This document shows positions 1 to 9,372 of a stretch of 64,000 nucleotides of DNA, piece by piece (positions within the stretch are counted from its first letter, which is position 1; each line of letters opens with the position of its first letter). The notes under the pieces were generated by a model that saw only the letters and a program-made list of their open reading frames with translations, had not been told where the DNA came from and did not search any database. Position numbers and translations under genes: made by a program. This stretch comes from Flavivirga abyssicola (GTDB lineage Bacteria > Bacteroidota > Bacteroidia > Flavobacteriales > Flavobacteriaceae): contig NZ_CP141266.1 in assembly GCF_030540775.2 (NCBI RefSeq), positions 4,017,001-4,081,000 of the forward strand, written 5' to 3'.

Positions 1-1
1 A

Positions 2-964
2 GAAGAAATGCGCTTTATTGATGCCATATCTAATGGTTTAAAGCAAAGTATGGAACAACATGATGACTTGGTTATTATGGGGCAAGATATTGCTGAATAC
101 GGTGGAGCTTTTAAAATTACACAAGGGTTTGTCGAGCAATTTGGAAAAGAGCGCGTGAGGAATACTCCCATTTGCGAATCAGCAATTGTTGAAGCTGCCA
201 TGGGATTATCTATAGCAGGTATTAAAAGTGTTGTTGAAATGCAGTTTGCAGATTTTGTGACTTCTGGGTTCAATCCGGTGGTTAATTATTTAGCTAAATC
301 TCATTACAGATGGGGACAACAGGCCGATGTTGTTATAAGAATGCCTTGCGGTGGCGGTGTGGCTGCTGGTCCTTTTCATTCACAAACCAATGAGGCCTGG
401 TTTACAAAAACACCAGGATTAAAAGTCGTTTACCCAGCATTCCCCTATGATGCAAAAGGTTTATTAGCCACGGCAATTAACGATCCGAATCCTGTTCTGT
501 TTTTCGAGCATAAAGGCTTATACAGGAGTATTCGTCAGGAAGTTCCAACAGATTACTACACATTACCTTTTGGAAAAGCATCAGTTATTAAAGAAGGCCA
601 TGACGTTACTATTATTAGCTATGGCGCTGCTGTTCATTGGGTTTTGGAAACTTTGGAAAGCAACTCTGACATTTCAGCAGATGTCATAGACTTAAGAACA
701 CTTCAACCTTTAGATACGGAAACATTATACACTTCAGTTAGAAAAACAGGTAAAGCGATCATTTTACAAGAAGATTCTTTGTTTGGTGGTGTTGCAAGTG
801 ATATTTCTGCACTCATTATGGAACACTGTTTTGAGTCTCTTGATGCGCCAGTAAAACGTGTTGCCAGCATGGAAACACCTATACCATTTGCAAGTCAATT
901 AGAAGCACAATATTTGCCTAAAAATAAGTTTGAACAAGAACTAAAATTACTTTTAGAGTATTAA
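2..964 (+). CDS. 2-oxoacid dehydrogenase E1, beta (C-terminal) part, truncated at window start
   Basis: The protein matches the beta subunit of thiamine-diphosphate E1 of branched-chain 2-oxoacid or pyruvate dehydrogenase complexes. These enzymes decarboxylate the oxoacid and pass the acyl group to E2 lipoate. Family signatures visible are MGQDIAEYGGAF, RVRNTPICE, GIKSVVEMQFADF and the late VIDLRTLQPLD. The reading frame stays open to the first base of the window, with Glu-Glu before the first ATG at base 8. In Flavobacteriia E1 alpha and beta are often one fused chain of about 660-690 residues, so this is probably the second half of such a fusion (inference). If it is not fused, the ATG at base 8 would start a complete 318-residue beta subunit. 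Confidence 0.85.
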   Translation, partial: EEMRFIDAISNGLKQSMEQHDDLVIMGQDIAEYGGAFKITQGFVEQFGKERVRNTPICESAIVEAAMGLSIAGIKSVVEMQFADFVTSGFNPVVNYLAKSHYRWGQQADVVIRMPCGGGVAAGPFHSQTNEAWFTKTPGLKVVYPAFPYDAKGLLATAINDPNPVLFFEHKGLYRSIRQEVPTDYYTLPFGKASVIKEGHDVTIISYGAAVHWVLETLESNSDISADVIDLRTLQPLDTETLYTSVRKTGKAIILQEDSLFGGVASDISALIMEHCFESLDAPVKRVASMETPIPFASQLEAQYLPKNKFEQELKLLLEY

Positions 965-1159
965 ACGGTTTATTGATTATTCTAGTTTAAAATAATACCA
1001 TGTAACTTTTGTTACAATCATAGAAGGTTATTAATCGTAATTTTTACAAAAATTAATGACTCTTTTTTATGAAACATCCATAACTAAAAATTCGATACTC
1101 AAGGATAATGATTATATGGATGCTACATGTGACAAATAAAAAACAATAGGTATAAACAC

Positions 1160-2380
1160 ATGAAAAGAAGAACGTTTATTAGAAATACTTTTTTTGGTAC
1201 TGCTGCATCATTCATTAGTGCAGAAATAGTGTTTTCCTCTTCAATGCCTAAAGGTTATGTACCAATAGCATTACAAAATTCAGATCCATACAAGCTATTC
1301 AATAAGGATAAGGAGATGACGGTATTGAATGATAAACCATGGAACATAGAGGCTAAAGCCCATTTGTTAGATGATAACATTACCCCTAACAAATACATGT
1401 TTATAAGGAATAATGGCTTAATACCTCAAGATATTGATGTAGATAATTGGAAACTGATTATTGATGGTGAATCCGTTACCTCTCCAAAAACATATACACT
1501 TGAAGAGCTAAAAAGTAAATTTAAAAACTATACATATCAGCTCACGTTAGAATGTGGGGGAAATGGAAGAAGTGAATTTAATCCGCCGGCAAAGGGCAAT
1601 CAATGGACAGTTGGTGCGGTTTCTTGTGCAGAATGGACAGGCATTAGGTTAAAAGATATCCTTGAAGATGTTGGTATTAAAGATAATGCTATTTACATAG
1701 GATATCATGCAGCAGACACGCATTTAAGTGGTGATCCGGAAAAGGAACCTATTTCCAGAGGTGTGCCAATGTATAAAGCATTTCAAGAAGAAACACTGTT
1801 AGCTTTTAAAATGAATGGAGAAGATATACCACTTGCACATGGGTATCCTTTGCGGTTAATTGCTGGTGGTTGGCCGGCATCAGCCTCAGGAAAATGGATT
1901 AATAGAATAAGTGTTAGAAATAAAATCCATGACGGTACAAAAATGAAAGCACCAGCATATAGAGTGCCTTGCAAACCTGTTGCGCCAGGAGAAAAAGTAA
2001 AAGATGAAGATATGTGTATTATTGAAAGCATGCCTGTAAAATCTTTAATTACTTATCCTAAATCTGGAGCTATGATTGATGAAGGGAAAACACTAAATAT
2101 TAGAGGACATGCCTGGGCAGGAGAATTACAAGTTGGAGCTATGGAATATTCTATAGATTTTGGTGCTACCTGGAATGCTTGTAAGTTGGAAAATCCAGTA
2201 AACCGTTTAGCCTGGCAGCATTTTAAAGCATCTATTAAGTTTCCAAAAAAAGGGTATTATGAAGTTTGGGCTAGGGCAACAGATAGTAAGGGGATTAGTC
2301 AGCCCATGATATTACCAGGTTGGAATCCAAAAGGTTATTTAAATAATGCCTGCCATAGAATAGCTATTAAGGTCAAATAA
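1160..2380 (+). CDS. Sulfite dehydrogenase, molybdopterin subunit (SorA/SoxC-like)
   Basis: This is a 406-residue sulfite-oxidase-family enzyme predicted to oxidise sulfite to sulfate in the periplasm. The N-terminus MKRRTFIRN followed by a hydrophobic stretch looks like a twin-arginine export signal. The Mo-cofactor domain covers roughly residues 60-270, with the expected Mo-ligand Cys132 in LECGGNGR and a conserved GYPLRLIAGGWPASASGKW segment. A C-terminal Mo-co dimerisation domain runs from about 285 to the end. The stop codon overlaps the ATG of the cytochrome gene that follows, which supports a SorAB-type pair. The exact substrate is inferred from the family and from the rhodanese two genes downstream. 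Confidence 0.85.
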   Translation: MKRRTFIRNTFFGTAASFISAEIVFSSSMPKGYVPIALQNSDPYKLFNKDKEMTVLNDKPWNIEAKAHLLDDNITPNKYMFIRNNGLIPQDIDVDNWKLIIDGESVTSPKTYTLEELKSKFKNYTYQLTLECGGNGRSEFNPPAKGNQWTVGAVSCAEWTGIRLKDILEDVGIKDNAIYIGYHAADTHLSGDPEKEPISRGVPMYKAFQEETLLAFKMNGEDIPLAHGYPLRLIAGGWPASASGKWINRISVRNKIHDGTKMKAPAYRVPCKPVAPGEKVKDEDMCIIESMPVKSLITYPKSGAMIDEGKTLNIRGHAWAGELQVGAMEYSIDFGATWNACKLENPVNRLAWQHFKASIKFPKKGYYEVWARATDSKGISQPMILPGWNPKGYLNNACHRIAIKVK

Positions 2381-2847
2381 TGGAAGATCAAGAGTTTAGA
2401 AATAAAGTAAAACGAATTTATTTAGGGGTAGCTCTTTTTTTTGGATTATTAGTTATGGGGGCGGGAGCAATAATTTATAAATTGAAGAACCCTTCATTTC
2501 TTTCATTTGATAAAGAAAAAACAACGGAGACCTATGTTGAAATAGAAGATTTCGACAAAATTGAAAACGGTATTCATTTAGCTACCGGTTTTAAAGATGA
2601 TGTAGGACTTCAAACCGTTATAGTAAGTTGCACACCTTGTCATTCGGCAAAGTTAGTGACTCAAAATAGAGCAACTAAAGAAGGCTGGATAAGCATTATC
2701 CGCTGGATGCAGGAAACACAAAACCTATGGGATTTGGGTAAGAATGAGTCCGTTATAGTTGACTATTTAGCTAAAAATTATGCCCCTGAAGCCAAAGGAA
2801 GACGAGATAATCTAGAAGACATAGAATGGTATGATTTGGAAAAATAA
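2380..2847 (+). CDS. Membrane-anchored monohaem cytochrome c, SorB-like electron acceptor
   Basis: The protein has 155 residues with one membrane helix at about 14-33 and a periplasmic domain carrying a single c-type haem site, CTPCH (Cys84, Cys87, His88). Trp-rich helices follow (GWISIIRWMQE), and Met105-111 region residues could supply the distal ligand. Gene order and overlap with the upstream molybdoenzyme suggest it takes electrons from sulfite oxidation, as SorB does for SorA. It is longer than classical SorB and anchored by an N-terminal helix instead of being soluble. Its last codons overlap the start of the rhodanese gene. Confidence 0.8.
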   Translation: MEDQEFRNKVKRIYLGVALFFGLLVMGAGAIIYKLKNPSFLSFDKEKTTETYVEIEDFDKIENGIHLATGFKDDVGLQTVIVSCTPCHSAKLVTQNRATKEGWISIIRWMQETQNLWDLGKNESVIVDYLAKNYAPEAKGRRDNLEDIEWYDLEK

Positions 2848-3796
2848 AATAGTTATTCTGTTTCTGTGTTTTGTGTCTTGTAAAAAAGAGTCTAAAACAC
2901 AATTAAAAGAAGTTTCTAAAGGGAATCTTAGCCCTAATACAAGTTACTACAGTACAAAACATCTTGTGGAATGTGAGGATTTAATGGGGCTGCAAACCTC
3001 TTCTAATATTAAAATAATTGATTTTAGAAAACCTGAAGCATTCTTAAAAGAACATTTAGTTAATGCTATAAATATTTGGAGAACAGATATTGAGGACACT
3101 TCCTTTCCTTACAAGGGAGTTATGGCTAGCAGGTCTAAAATTGAAGCTCTTTTTAGTCGGTTAGGGATTAAACAAGAAGATCAACTTGTTGTTTATGATG
3201 ATATTGGAGCTTGTGATTCGTCTCGTTTATGGTGGGTATTAAAAAATTATGGGTTTGATAATGTCAAAATTTTAAATGGTGGATTAACGGCGTGGAAACT
3301 TAAAAAAGGAGCATTGACTTCTAATTTTATAAAATATGACGCTTCAGATTTTAAATTTCCTCTAAAAAAGAACATGTCTCTATATGCAAGTTTAGAAGAT
3401 GTAAAATCAATGGTAGTTAATGACAGTATTATTCTTTTGGACACCAGAACTGATGATGAGTTTTCTGGAAAACGTCAAAAAAAAGGAGCAAGTAGAGCAG
3501 GGCATATTCCCAACAGCATATTATTAGATTGGGCACTTACAGTAGATTTTAATGCGACAAAAAAAATCAAACCTTATAAAGACTTATTAAATTTGTATCA
3601 ATCTAAAGGAATCACAAAGGATAAAGAAATTTATGTCTATTGCCATTCAGGAGTACGGTCTGCACATACCACTTTTGTACTAACCGAGTTATTAGGATAT
3701 AAGAATGTAAAAAACTATGATGGTTCATGGATAGAATGGAGTTTTAATAAAGATTTACCTGTTGAACAGGATACAATAACAACCCTATTTAAATAA
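2831..3796 (+). CDS. Lipoprotein sulfurtransferase, two rhodanese domains
   Basis: This resembles thiosulfate/3-mercaptopyruvate sulfurtransferases, with two rhodanese domains at about residues 40-165 and 185-310. A lipobox (FVSC) near residue 17 predicts a lipid-anchored periplasmic protein. The C-terminal domain has the active-site loop CHSGVR with Cys271 after VYVYC-like strand residues. The N-terminal domain lacks a catalytic Cys loop of this type, as is normal for tandem rhodaneses. Overlap of 17 bases with the cytochrome gene and 2-base spacing to the next gene indicate one operon. It probably moves sulfane sulfur next to the sulfite dehydrogenase (inference). The start is fixed by the signal sequence. 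Confidence 0.85.
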   Translation: MIWKNKIVILFLCFVSCKKESKTQLKEVSKGNLSPNTSYYSTKHLVECEDLMGLQTSSNIKIIDFRKPEAFLKEHLVNAINIWRTDIEDTSFPYKGVMASRSKIEALFSRLGIKQEDQLVVYDDIGACDSSRLWWVLKNYGFDNVKILNGGLTAWKLKKGALTSNFIKYDASDFKFPLKKNMSLYASLEDVKSMVVNDSIILLDTRTDDEFSGKRQKKGASRAGHIPNSILLDWALTVDFNATKKIKPYKDLLNLYQSKGITKDKEIYVYCHSGVRSAHTTFVLTELLGYKNVKNYDGSWIEWSFNKDLPVEQDTITTLFK

Positions 3797-3798
3797 TT

Positions 3799-4674
3799 AT
3801 GAATACTTATATAGAAGCTTTTAGCAATGCATTTACGGGAACTGTAAACTGGACATGGAAATCTATACTTCTTGAAGTCCCCTGGTATACTAATTATTTC
3901 TGGGGATTAGTCGTTATATCTATAGCTGTTTGGGTTTTAGAAATCGTATATCCTTGGAGAAAAGAACAAGCGGTTTTTAGAAAAGGCTTTTGGATAGATG
4001 CTGTTTATATGTTCTTCAATTTTTTTGTTTTTACGATCATTATAAGTGGTGTCTATGCGGTATTAGAACAACTTTTTTCAAGTTTGGGAATTACAATGAA
4101 ATCTATCGCTTTGATAAACCTGAAAGCGTTACCGGTTTGGGGGCAATTGTTAATATTCTTTTTGATATCAGATTTCGTACAATGGTTTACGCATGTGTTA
4201 CTACATAGGTTTAACTTTCTTTGGCGTTTTCATAAGGTGCACCATTCTGTTAAAGAAATGGGATTCGCTGCCCATTTGCGTTATCATTGGATGGAAAATG
4301 TTTTTTATAAACCCCTAAAAATATTTGCTGTCATGTTGCTAGGTGGTTTTGAGCCAGATCAAGCATTTATTGTACATTTTGCAGCTATAACAATAGGCCA
4401 TTTAAACCATGCCAATATCAAGCTTACCTATGGACCTTTAAAATATATCTTTAATAACCCCGTTATGCATTTATATCATCATGCATATACTTTACCAAAA
4501 GAACGTCATTATGGTGTTAATTTTGGGATAAGTTTAAGCCTTTGGGATTATATCTTTAAAACAAATTATGTTCCAGAAGCCAGTGGCAAATTAACTTTAG
4601 GATATTCAGATGATACCAAAATGCCAAAAAACTTCTTTGCCCAGTTGTTTTATGGTTTTAGAAGAAATGACTAG
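3799..4674 (+). CDS. Sterol desaturase / fatty acid hydroxylase family membrane protein
   Basis: This 291-residue polytopic membrane protein has the histidine clusters of the di-iron membrane hydroxylase family: HVLLH, HKVHH and HLYHHAY, plus a further His pair near HLNHAN. Family members insert hydroxyls or double bonds into lipids or carotenoids at the cytoplasmic face of the membrane. It starts two bases after the rhodanese stop, so it is probably cotranscribed with the sulfite genes. The substrate cannot be read from the sequence, and a link between lipid hydroxylation and sulfur oxidation is only suggested by the gene order. Confidence 0.85.
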   Translation: MNTYIEAFSNAFTGTVNWTWKSILLEVPWYTNYFWGLVVISIAVWVLEIVYPWRKEQAVFRKGFWIDAVYMFFNFFVFTIIISGVYAVLEQLFSSLGITMKSIALINLKALPVWGQLLIFFLISDFVQWFTHVLLHRFNFLWRFHKVHHSVKEMGFAAHLRYHWMENVFYKPLKIFAVMLLGGFEPDQAFIVHFAAITIGHLNHANIKLTYGPLKYIFNNPVMHLYHHAYTLPKERHYGVNFGISLSLWDYIFKTNYVPEASGKLTLGYSDDTKMPKNFFAQLFYGFRRND

Positions 4675-4694
4675 CTGAGCATTTTTTATTTCCT

Positions 4695-5108
4695 ATGTTT
4701 AAAAATATACTTATAATTATAATCCTCATTTTAGCTTTTTTGCATTGTAAAGAAAAGGAAAGTGATCAGGATCAGGATATTTATGAGTGGAAAACTATGG
4801 ATGTTACCGTATCTGCCTATAATTCATTGGCCTATCAAACAAATTCCAATCCTAGCATAGGCGCTTTTGGAGATAGTTTAAAACCCGGGATGAAGTGTGT
4901 AGCGGTATCCAGGGATTTATTAAAAATGGGAATAAAGCACAATACGCCCATTAAAATTGAAGGACTTGATAGTGTTTATTTGGTTAAAGACAAGATGAAT
5001 AAACGCTGGAAAAAACATATAGATATTTATATGGGAACCGATGTAAAAGCAGCAAGAAATTGGGGCAAGAAAAAAGTGACTATAAGCTATCGGGTTTCTA
5101 AGGAATAA
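4695..5108 (+). CDS. 3D-domain lipoprotein
   Basis: The protein has 137 residues with an N-terminal hydrophobic segment ending in a lipobox (AFLHC, Cys near residue 18). The rest resembles the 3D (double-psi beta barrel, RlpA/MltA-related) domain: an N-terminal VTVSAYNS strand, AVSRDLLKMGI in the middle, and a closing HIDIYMG corresponding to the Asp-rich end of the motif. The usual second Asp pair is partly replaced (KDKMNKRW), so carbohydrate-active function is uncertain. It is the last gene of the plus-strand run that begins with the sulfite dehydrogenase. Confidence 0.7.
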   Translation: MFKNILIIIILILAFLHCKEKESDQDQDIYEWKTMDVTVSAYNSLAYQTNSNPSIGAFGDSLKPGMKCVAVSRDLLKMGIKHNTPIKIEGLDSVYLVKDKMNKRWKKHIDIYMGTDVKAARNWGKKKVTISYRVSKE

Positions 5109-5144
5109 AAGTTTATATTACTGTTAGGGTAGTTTTTAGAAGAT

Positions 5145-5294
5145 ACGAATTTCACGAATTTTCACGAATTAATCTGTATATAAATAGGTTTTAAGCCTGT
5201 AAAAAAGCTAGGTGATGTTCATGCTTAGATACAAGCTCATACAAAATAAAACAACAGGTTCGTATAAATTAGTGAAAATTCGTGTAATCCGTGT
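5145..5294. repeat. Imperfect inverted repeat, intergenic
   Basis: The left arm contains acgaatttcacgaattttca and the right arm, about 85 bases on, is its imperfect reverse complement (attagtgaaaattcgtg followed by taatccgtgt). The left arm is itself a short tandem of TTCACGAATT. From memory, units of this kind are common between Bacteroidota genes. No coding potential is evident between the arms. Confidence 0.6.
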
Positions 5295-5358
5295 CCAACT
5301 TTTATCATTCATTTCATATGTCAATATTTGTATACACAATAGGCTATAGATATGTTTT

Positions 5359-5916
5359 TTATTTCGTTTCAGCTTCCGAAAGTATAAAAGGGTAAGCATC
5401 TTTCACTCGTTTTAGTTCTTCTTTTGATAGTTTATCGGAAGGCTTTTTTAATACATTCATACTATAGGTATTTCTTAATTCGTAGTAAGCTTTTGAAAGT
5501 TCATCTTGTACTGCTATAAACTGTTTATAAGAAGTGTGTCTGCCGTTTTGTAATGACACTACAACTTTTTTAGGGTTATCAGATGCGTTTGAAACTTTTG
5601 TGCCATTGCAATAATTGCAAGTACCATCACCATTATTATCCAAAAAGGTTTTAGTAATTTCTTTTAATTCAGAAATAGCAACACGTTTATTTTCAATCAT
5701 AATGTCATCCTCATTATTTATCATAATGCGGAGGATATTGCGTTCCGATATTTCACTATCACAAACCATTCCGGGGGGGCATTCTTTTGGAAGTAATCTA
5801 TTTATACCCTCATCCGAAGATATGGTGGCAGTAACAAGAAAAAAGATAAGTAGTAAAAATGCAATGTCTGCCATAGATCCTGCATTTACTTCAGGAATTA
5901 ATTTTGAATGTCTCAT
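5359..5916 (-). CDS. ExbD/TolR-family biopolymer transport protein
   Basis: This 185-residue protein has the ExbD layout: a short cytoplasmic N-terminus (LIPEVNAGSMAD), one membrane helix at about 15-35 that includes the proton-channel Asp (MADIAFLLLIFFLVTATI), and a periplasmic domain. ExbD works with ExbB and a TonB protein to energise outer-membrane transport. No exbB or tonB gene lies beside it here, so it is an orphan copy or an additional ExbD acting with proteins encoded elsewhere. It carries an extra CNYCNG-type insertion near residue 98. The opposite-strand reading frame over it is a shadow. Confidence 0.85.
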   Translation of the reverse strand: MRHSKLIPEVNAGSMADIAFLLLIFFLVTATISSDEGINRLLPKECPPGMVCDSEISERNILRIMINNEDDIMIENKRVAISELKEITKTFLDNNGDGTCNYCNGTKVSNASDNPKKVVVSLQNGRHTSYKQFIAVQDELSKAYYELRNTYSMNVLKKPSDKLSKEELKRVKDAYPFILSEAETK

Positions 5917-6083
5917 AATTATAGTTTTACATGTTAATATGTTAACAAAATCACAAAAACAGTACCATTGTTTTATATGTTATTATGAGAGACAAATATT
6001 TACTTATTGTTAAACAGATATTGCAAACAATGTAGTCTCTTATTAGATTATAAACTTATTTATCATTTATACAGTTTTTAAAA

Positions 6084-6275
6084 AGTAAGGTTTTCCCTTA
6101 CTTTTAGTAAGGTTTTATTTTTTTTAACAAACCTCTTAAAAACAACAAGTTATATAGATATGTGTATTTCATGTTCTAACTATTCATGACTCAAATGCCT
6201 TGTTATTTCTAAGGTTTGGAGTTTTGCCTACTTAACCATGAATAAACCTTACTAAAAGTAAGGGAAAGCCTTACT
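6084..6275. repeat. Pair of 32-bp inverted repeats (small palindromic element)
   Basis: The arms at 6084-6115 and 6244-6275 are reverse complements over 32 bases with one mismatch. Each arm is built from alternating GTAAGG and CCTTAC units. They enclose about 128 non-coding bases, so the whole unit of about 190 bp resembles a MITE-like or intergenic palindromic element placed just before the RHS genes. The rest of the 418-base gap between the ExbD and RHS genes shows no other feature. Confidence 0.7.
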
Positions 6276-6334
6276 ATTATACCAGAAACTCTTTTTAGTT
6301 TTAACCACAGATTTACACTTTAAATAGTTTCTTT

Positions 6335-9300
6335 ATGAACGCGCGATTCATTTCTTTTTTTATTGTCTTACTTGGTTTTTCAAACACTTTACTTGCCCAA
6401 TTGTCAAATCCAGTTACTATACCACCTTCACCACAGTCGGAAGCCTTTATGAAATATGGAGACTACAGTGTTAATTATTCAACAGGCGTTCCCAATATTT
6501 CTGTACCTCTTTACGAGATTAGTCATCATGGTTATAAAATACCTGTCTCGTTAAGTTATTATCATCAAGGTTTAAAGCCCGGATATAATGTGGATGTTTT
6601 TGGTTTGGGTTGGGGATTAAATCCAACTGGAAAAATTTCAAGAGAAATTAGATATAAACCAGACGAGTTTGATGATTTTGTTATTGAGCCTGTCGATCTT
6701 TATGTTGAATCTTATGATTCGGCTTTAGGTATCTATAGTAATCCCAGATCAACAAATATTTCGGCAGATTTGTTTCATGTATCCTTGCCTAATGGGCTTT
6801 CTTTTGATTTTACCATGGGAAAAATAAATGGTAATTATCAACTATCAGTCTCTGAAGGAGAACCCGTTATTATAAATTGTATTGATCCGCCAAGTGGAGC
6901 CATTTATGATAGAACATGGGAAATAATAGATAAGGACGGTGTGAAATATACCTTTTTATCAACAGATGCCGAAAAAGTTTTTTACGGTGCTAACGCTGGA
7001 ACAATATCAACCTGGAATTTGAGTAGAATTGATTTACCCAATAGTGACGAGCCAATTACATATACGTATAGACCAGGTGTAAAAAATTTATTTAATGTCC
7101 CTAATGATACAAAAGTCCTATCAAAATGGCCTGTTGGTTGTGGTGATAGTGAAATCCCTATTGTATTGGATTACAATGTAGATTTCTTAAGTCGTGTTAG
7201 TTATGGTAATTCTTATATAGACTTTATTTATGAAACGCCTGTTAATAACACATCAAACCCTTACACAAACCATAATTTTATTAAATCTGTTAATTTTGGA
7301 GAATTAAATGGGGCATTAGTAAAGAAGGTAACATTTAATATGTCGGATCATGGAAACAGAATCCCATATAGCTATACCAATTTAATGCTATTGGATTCTG
7401 TTGATATTATCGGTTCGTCTACAACATTGCCTCCTAAGAAATACAAATTTACGTACGATAACCTCACCACTTTTGGGCCTACCTTTACAGACCATTGGGG
7501 ATACTTAAATAATAGGGAGGGCGAGAGCGGAACTTCAGGTAGATTGCCTGGGTTTTATATTTACTTACATACAGATGTTTCAGATACTTGCCTTGAGGGT
7601 GGTGCGATAAAAAATACTATAGGTTATGATTTAGCAGAGTATAAAATTGGAAATGCTAATAGGGATCCCGGTGGTGGGCATGGTCTGTTAAAAAAAATCA
7701 CATATCCAACTGGAGGATATACAGAGTTTACTTTTGAGAGAAATGCTTTTAAAAGATTAACACCATCAGACCATACAGTCCTTAATTCTTTTACTCTTGG
7801 TGGAGGTTTTAGAATCGGACAAATAGCAAATTATACGTCTGAAAACATACTGGCTTCAAGAAAAATATACAGATATGGTGAAATTGATACTAATTACCAT
7901 TATTACAATTACGGGCCTAAGCATACAGGTTTGGGTATAGCTCCTGTAGAACCTAATGCATTAAGTTATTTAAATTATACAAGGCGTTATGTTAGCTATA
8001 TAATGGAAGATCATGAATTTTTAAAATACGATCCGACCAATGGACAAGCTCGCATAAGTGTTATTCCTTTGTCTCCAGTCGCTCTTACAGGGTTTGAGCA
8101 CAGTTTTAGTAGTGCACAATTTAGGTCCATCCTTAATGGAAGACCTCCCGTTATATATCCTGAGGTTACAGTTTACACAGGAGAATTCCCGAATAGTGTT
8201 AGTCCCACTCTTGATGAAACGCTGGGTAAAACCGTCTATAAATACGATTATCTTGACTATGGGAATTTTATAGAGCCCTGGAACTTTAGAATGGGGGGTG
8301 GGTCTTATTATGTTCCTAAAAAGTACAGGTATAATAGGTTAATAGAACAGACTCACTATAAAAGAGAGGATAAGGATATTGGGCAAGGAATGCAATCTGT
8401 ATATGTTCCTATAAAAAAGATAGAGAATACGTGGGAATATATCCCTGCGGGAGGAGTAACAACACAAACTAAACTGTTGAAACTTCATCCTAATACTTCA
8501 TATACTCCTGATGGTCACCCAATGACCTATTATTTTGAAGATCATAAAATAAACGAAGAATATGTTATTCCCCGGATACGAGAAAGCATAACTACAGAAT
8601 ATACAAATGGTAGTTCAATACAAACCAAAGAAAACATGCGGTATGATGGCAATGGTTTTTTAATTGAACGCGAAGTTGAGAACAGCAATGGTAAAAAAAC
8701 TATTCAATATTATAAATATCCTAACAGCCTTACTGGACAAGATATAACACCTATTATTGAAACCATGAAAAATGATACTACCCATATTATTTCTCCGGTC
8801 ATTGAGAGTTCTACAAGGGTTAAGGAAGGGCTAACGGAAACCTTTATTTCTGGAACAAAAACAGATTATAAAGAATTTACCATAGATGGTAATACGCTTA
8901 TTATGCCTGAAAAACAAATCCAAATAGATAATTTGAATATAGAAACTACTGAATCAACTATACTGAGTTATACGGCAAACGGCAAACCAAGAGAAGTGCT
9001 AAAAAAAGATGGTTTAAGAACAAGTTATCTCTGGGGTTATAAAGACAGGTACCTTGTCGCTAAGGTAGATAATGCATCTATAGGATCAATAGAGAGTGCA
9101 TTAACAGCTATCGAACTTACTAATATTAAAAATGGGACGTACGATCGTTCTACCATGATTAGTAAGTTAAACAAAATTAGGAACAGTTTACCTAGTTCAA
9201 TGGTTGCAACCTATACTTACGACCCCTTAATAGGCATTACAAGTATGACCAAGCCTAATGGAGAAACCACCTACTATGAGTACGATGAATTTGGAAGGTT

Positions 9301-9364
9301 AGAAAAGGTAAAGGATAAAGATGATTACCTGCTAAACGAAACCGAATACAATTATAAACAATAA
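6335..9364 (+). CDS. RHS/YD-repeat secreted protein, upstream partner
   Basis: The protein has 1009 residues with a clear signal peptide (first 21 residues, ending LLAQ). The N-terminal third carries the Bacteroidota RHS opening (FMKYGDYSVNYSTGVPNISV and GLGWGLNPTGKI). The rest is beta-rich with YD-like repeats, ending in YYEYDEFGRLEKVKDKDDYL and EYNYK. RHS proteins form a hollow beta-cage around a C-terminal cargo. This one has no core-delimiting motif and no cargo domain, and the next gene starts nine bases later and continues the YD repeats. The two probably act together as a split RHS shell (inference). The start fits the signal peptide. Confidence 0.85.
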   Translation: MNARFISFFIVLLGFSNTLLAQLSNPVTIPPSPQSEAFMKYGDYSVNYSTGVPNISVPLYEISHHGYKIPVSLSYYHQGLKPGYNVDVFGLGWGLNPTGKISREIRYKPDEFDDFVIEPVDLYVESYDSALGIYSNPRSTNISADLFHVSLPNGLSFDFTMGKINGNYQLSVSEGEPVIINCIDPPSGAIYDRTWEIIDKDGVKYTFLSTDAEKVFYGANAGTISTWNLSRIDLPNSDEPITYTYRPGVKNLFNVPNDTKVLSKWPVGCGDSEIPIVLDYNVDFLSRVSYGNSYIDFIYETPVNNTSNPYTNHNFIKSVNFGELNGALVKKVTFNMSDHGNRIPYSYTNLMLLDSVDIIGSSTTLPPKKYKFTYDNLTTFGPTFTDHWGYLNNREGESGTSGRLPGFYIYLHTDVSDTCLEGGAIKNTIGYDLAEYKIGNANRDPGGGHGLLKKITYPTGGYTEFTFERNAFKRLTPSDHTVLNSFTLGGGFRIGQIANYTSENILASRKIYRYGEIDTNYHYYNYGPKHTGLGIAPVEPNALSYLNYTRRYVSYIMEDHEFLKYDPTNGQARISVIPLSPVALTGFEHSFSSAQFRSILNGRPPVIYPEVTVYTGEFPNSVSPTLDETLGKTVYKYDYLDYGNFIEPWNFRMGGGSYYVPKKYRYNRLIEQTHYKREDKDIGQGMQSVYVPIKKIENTWEYIPAGGVTTQTKLLKLHPNTSYTPDGHPMTYYFEDHKINEEYVIPRIRESITTEYTNGSSIQTKENMRYDGNGFLIEREVENSNGKKTIQYYKYPNSLTGQDITPIIETMKNDTTHIISPVIESSTRVKEGLTETFISGTKTDYKEFTIDGNTLIMPEKQIQIDNLNIETTESTILSYTANGKPREVLKKDGLRTSYLWGYKDRYLVAKVDNASIGSIESALTAIELTNIKNGTYDRSTMISKLNKIRNSLPSSMVATYTYDPLIGITSMTKPNGETTYYEYDEFGRLEKVKDKDDYLLNETEYNYKQ

Positions 9365-9372
9365 GTATAAAG

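Noticed and set aside
5615-6013. Plus-strand frame of 132 codons across the ExbD gene
   Set aside because: The minus-strand frame has a complete ExbD domain, so the overlap is a shadow.
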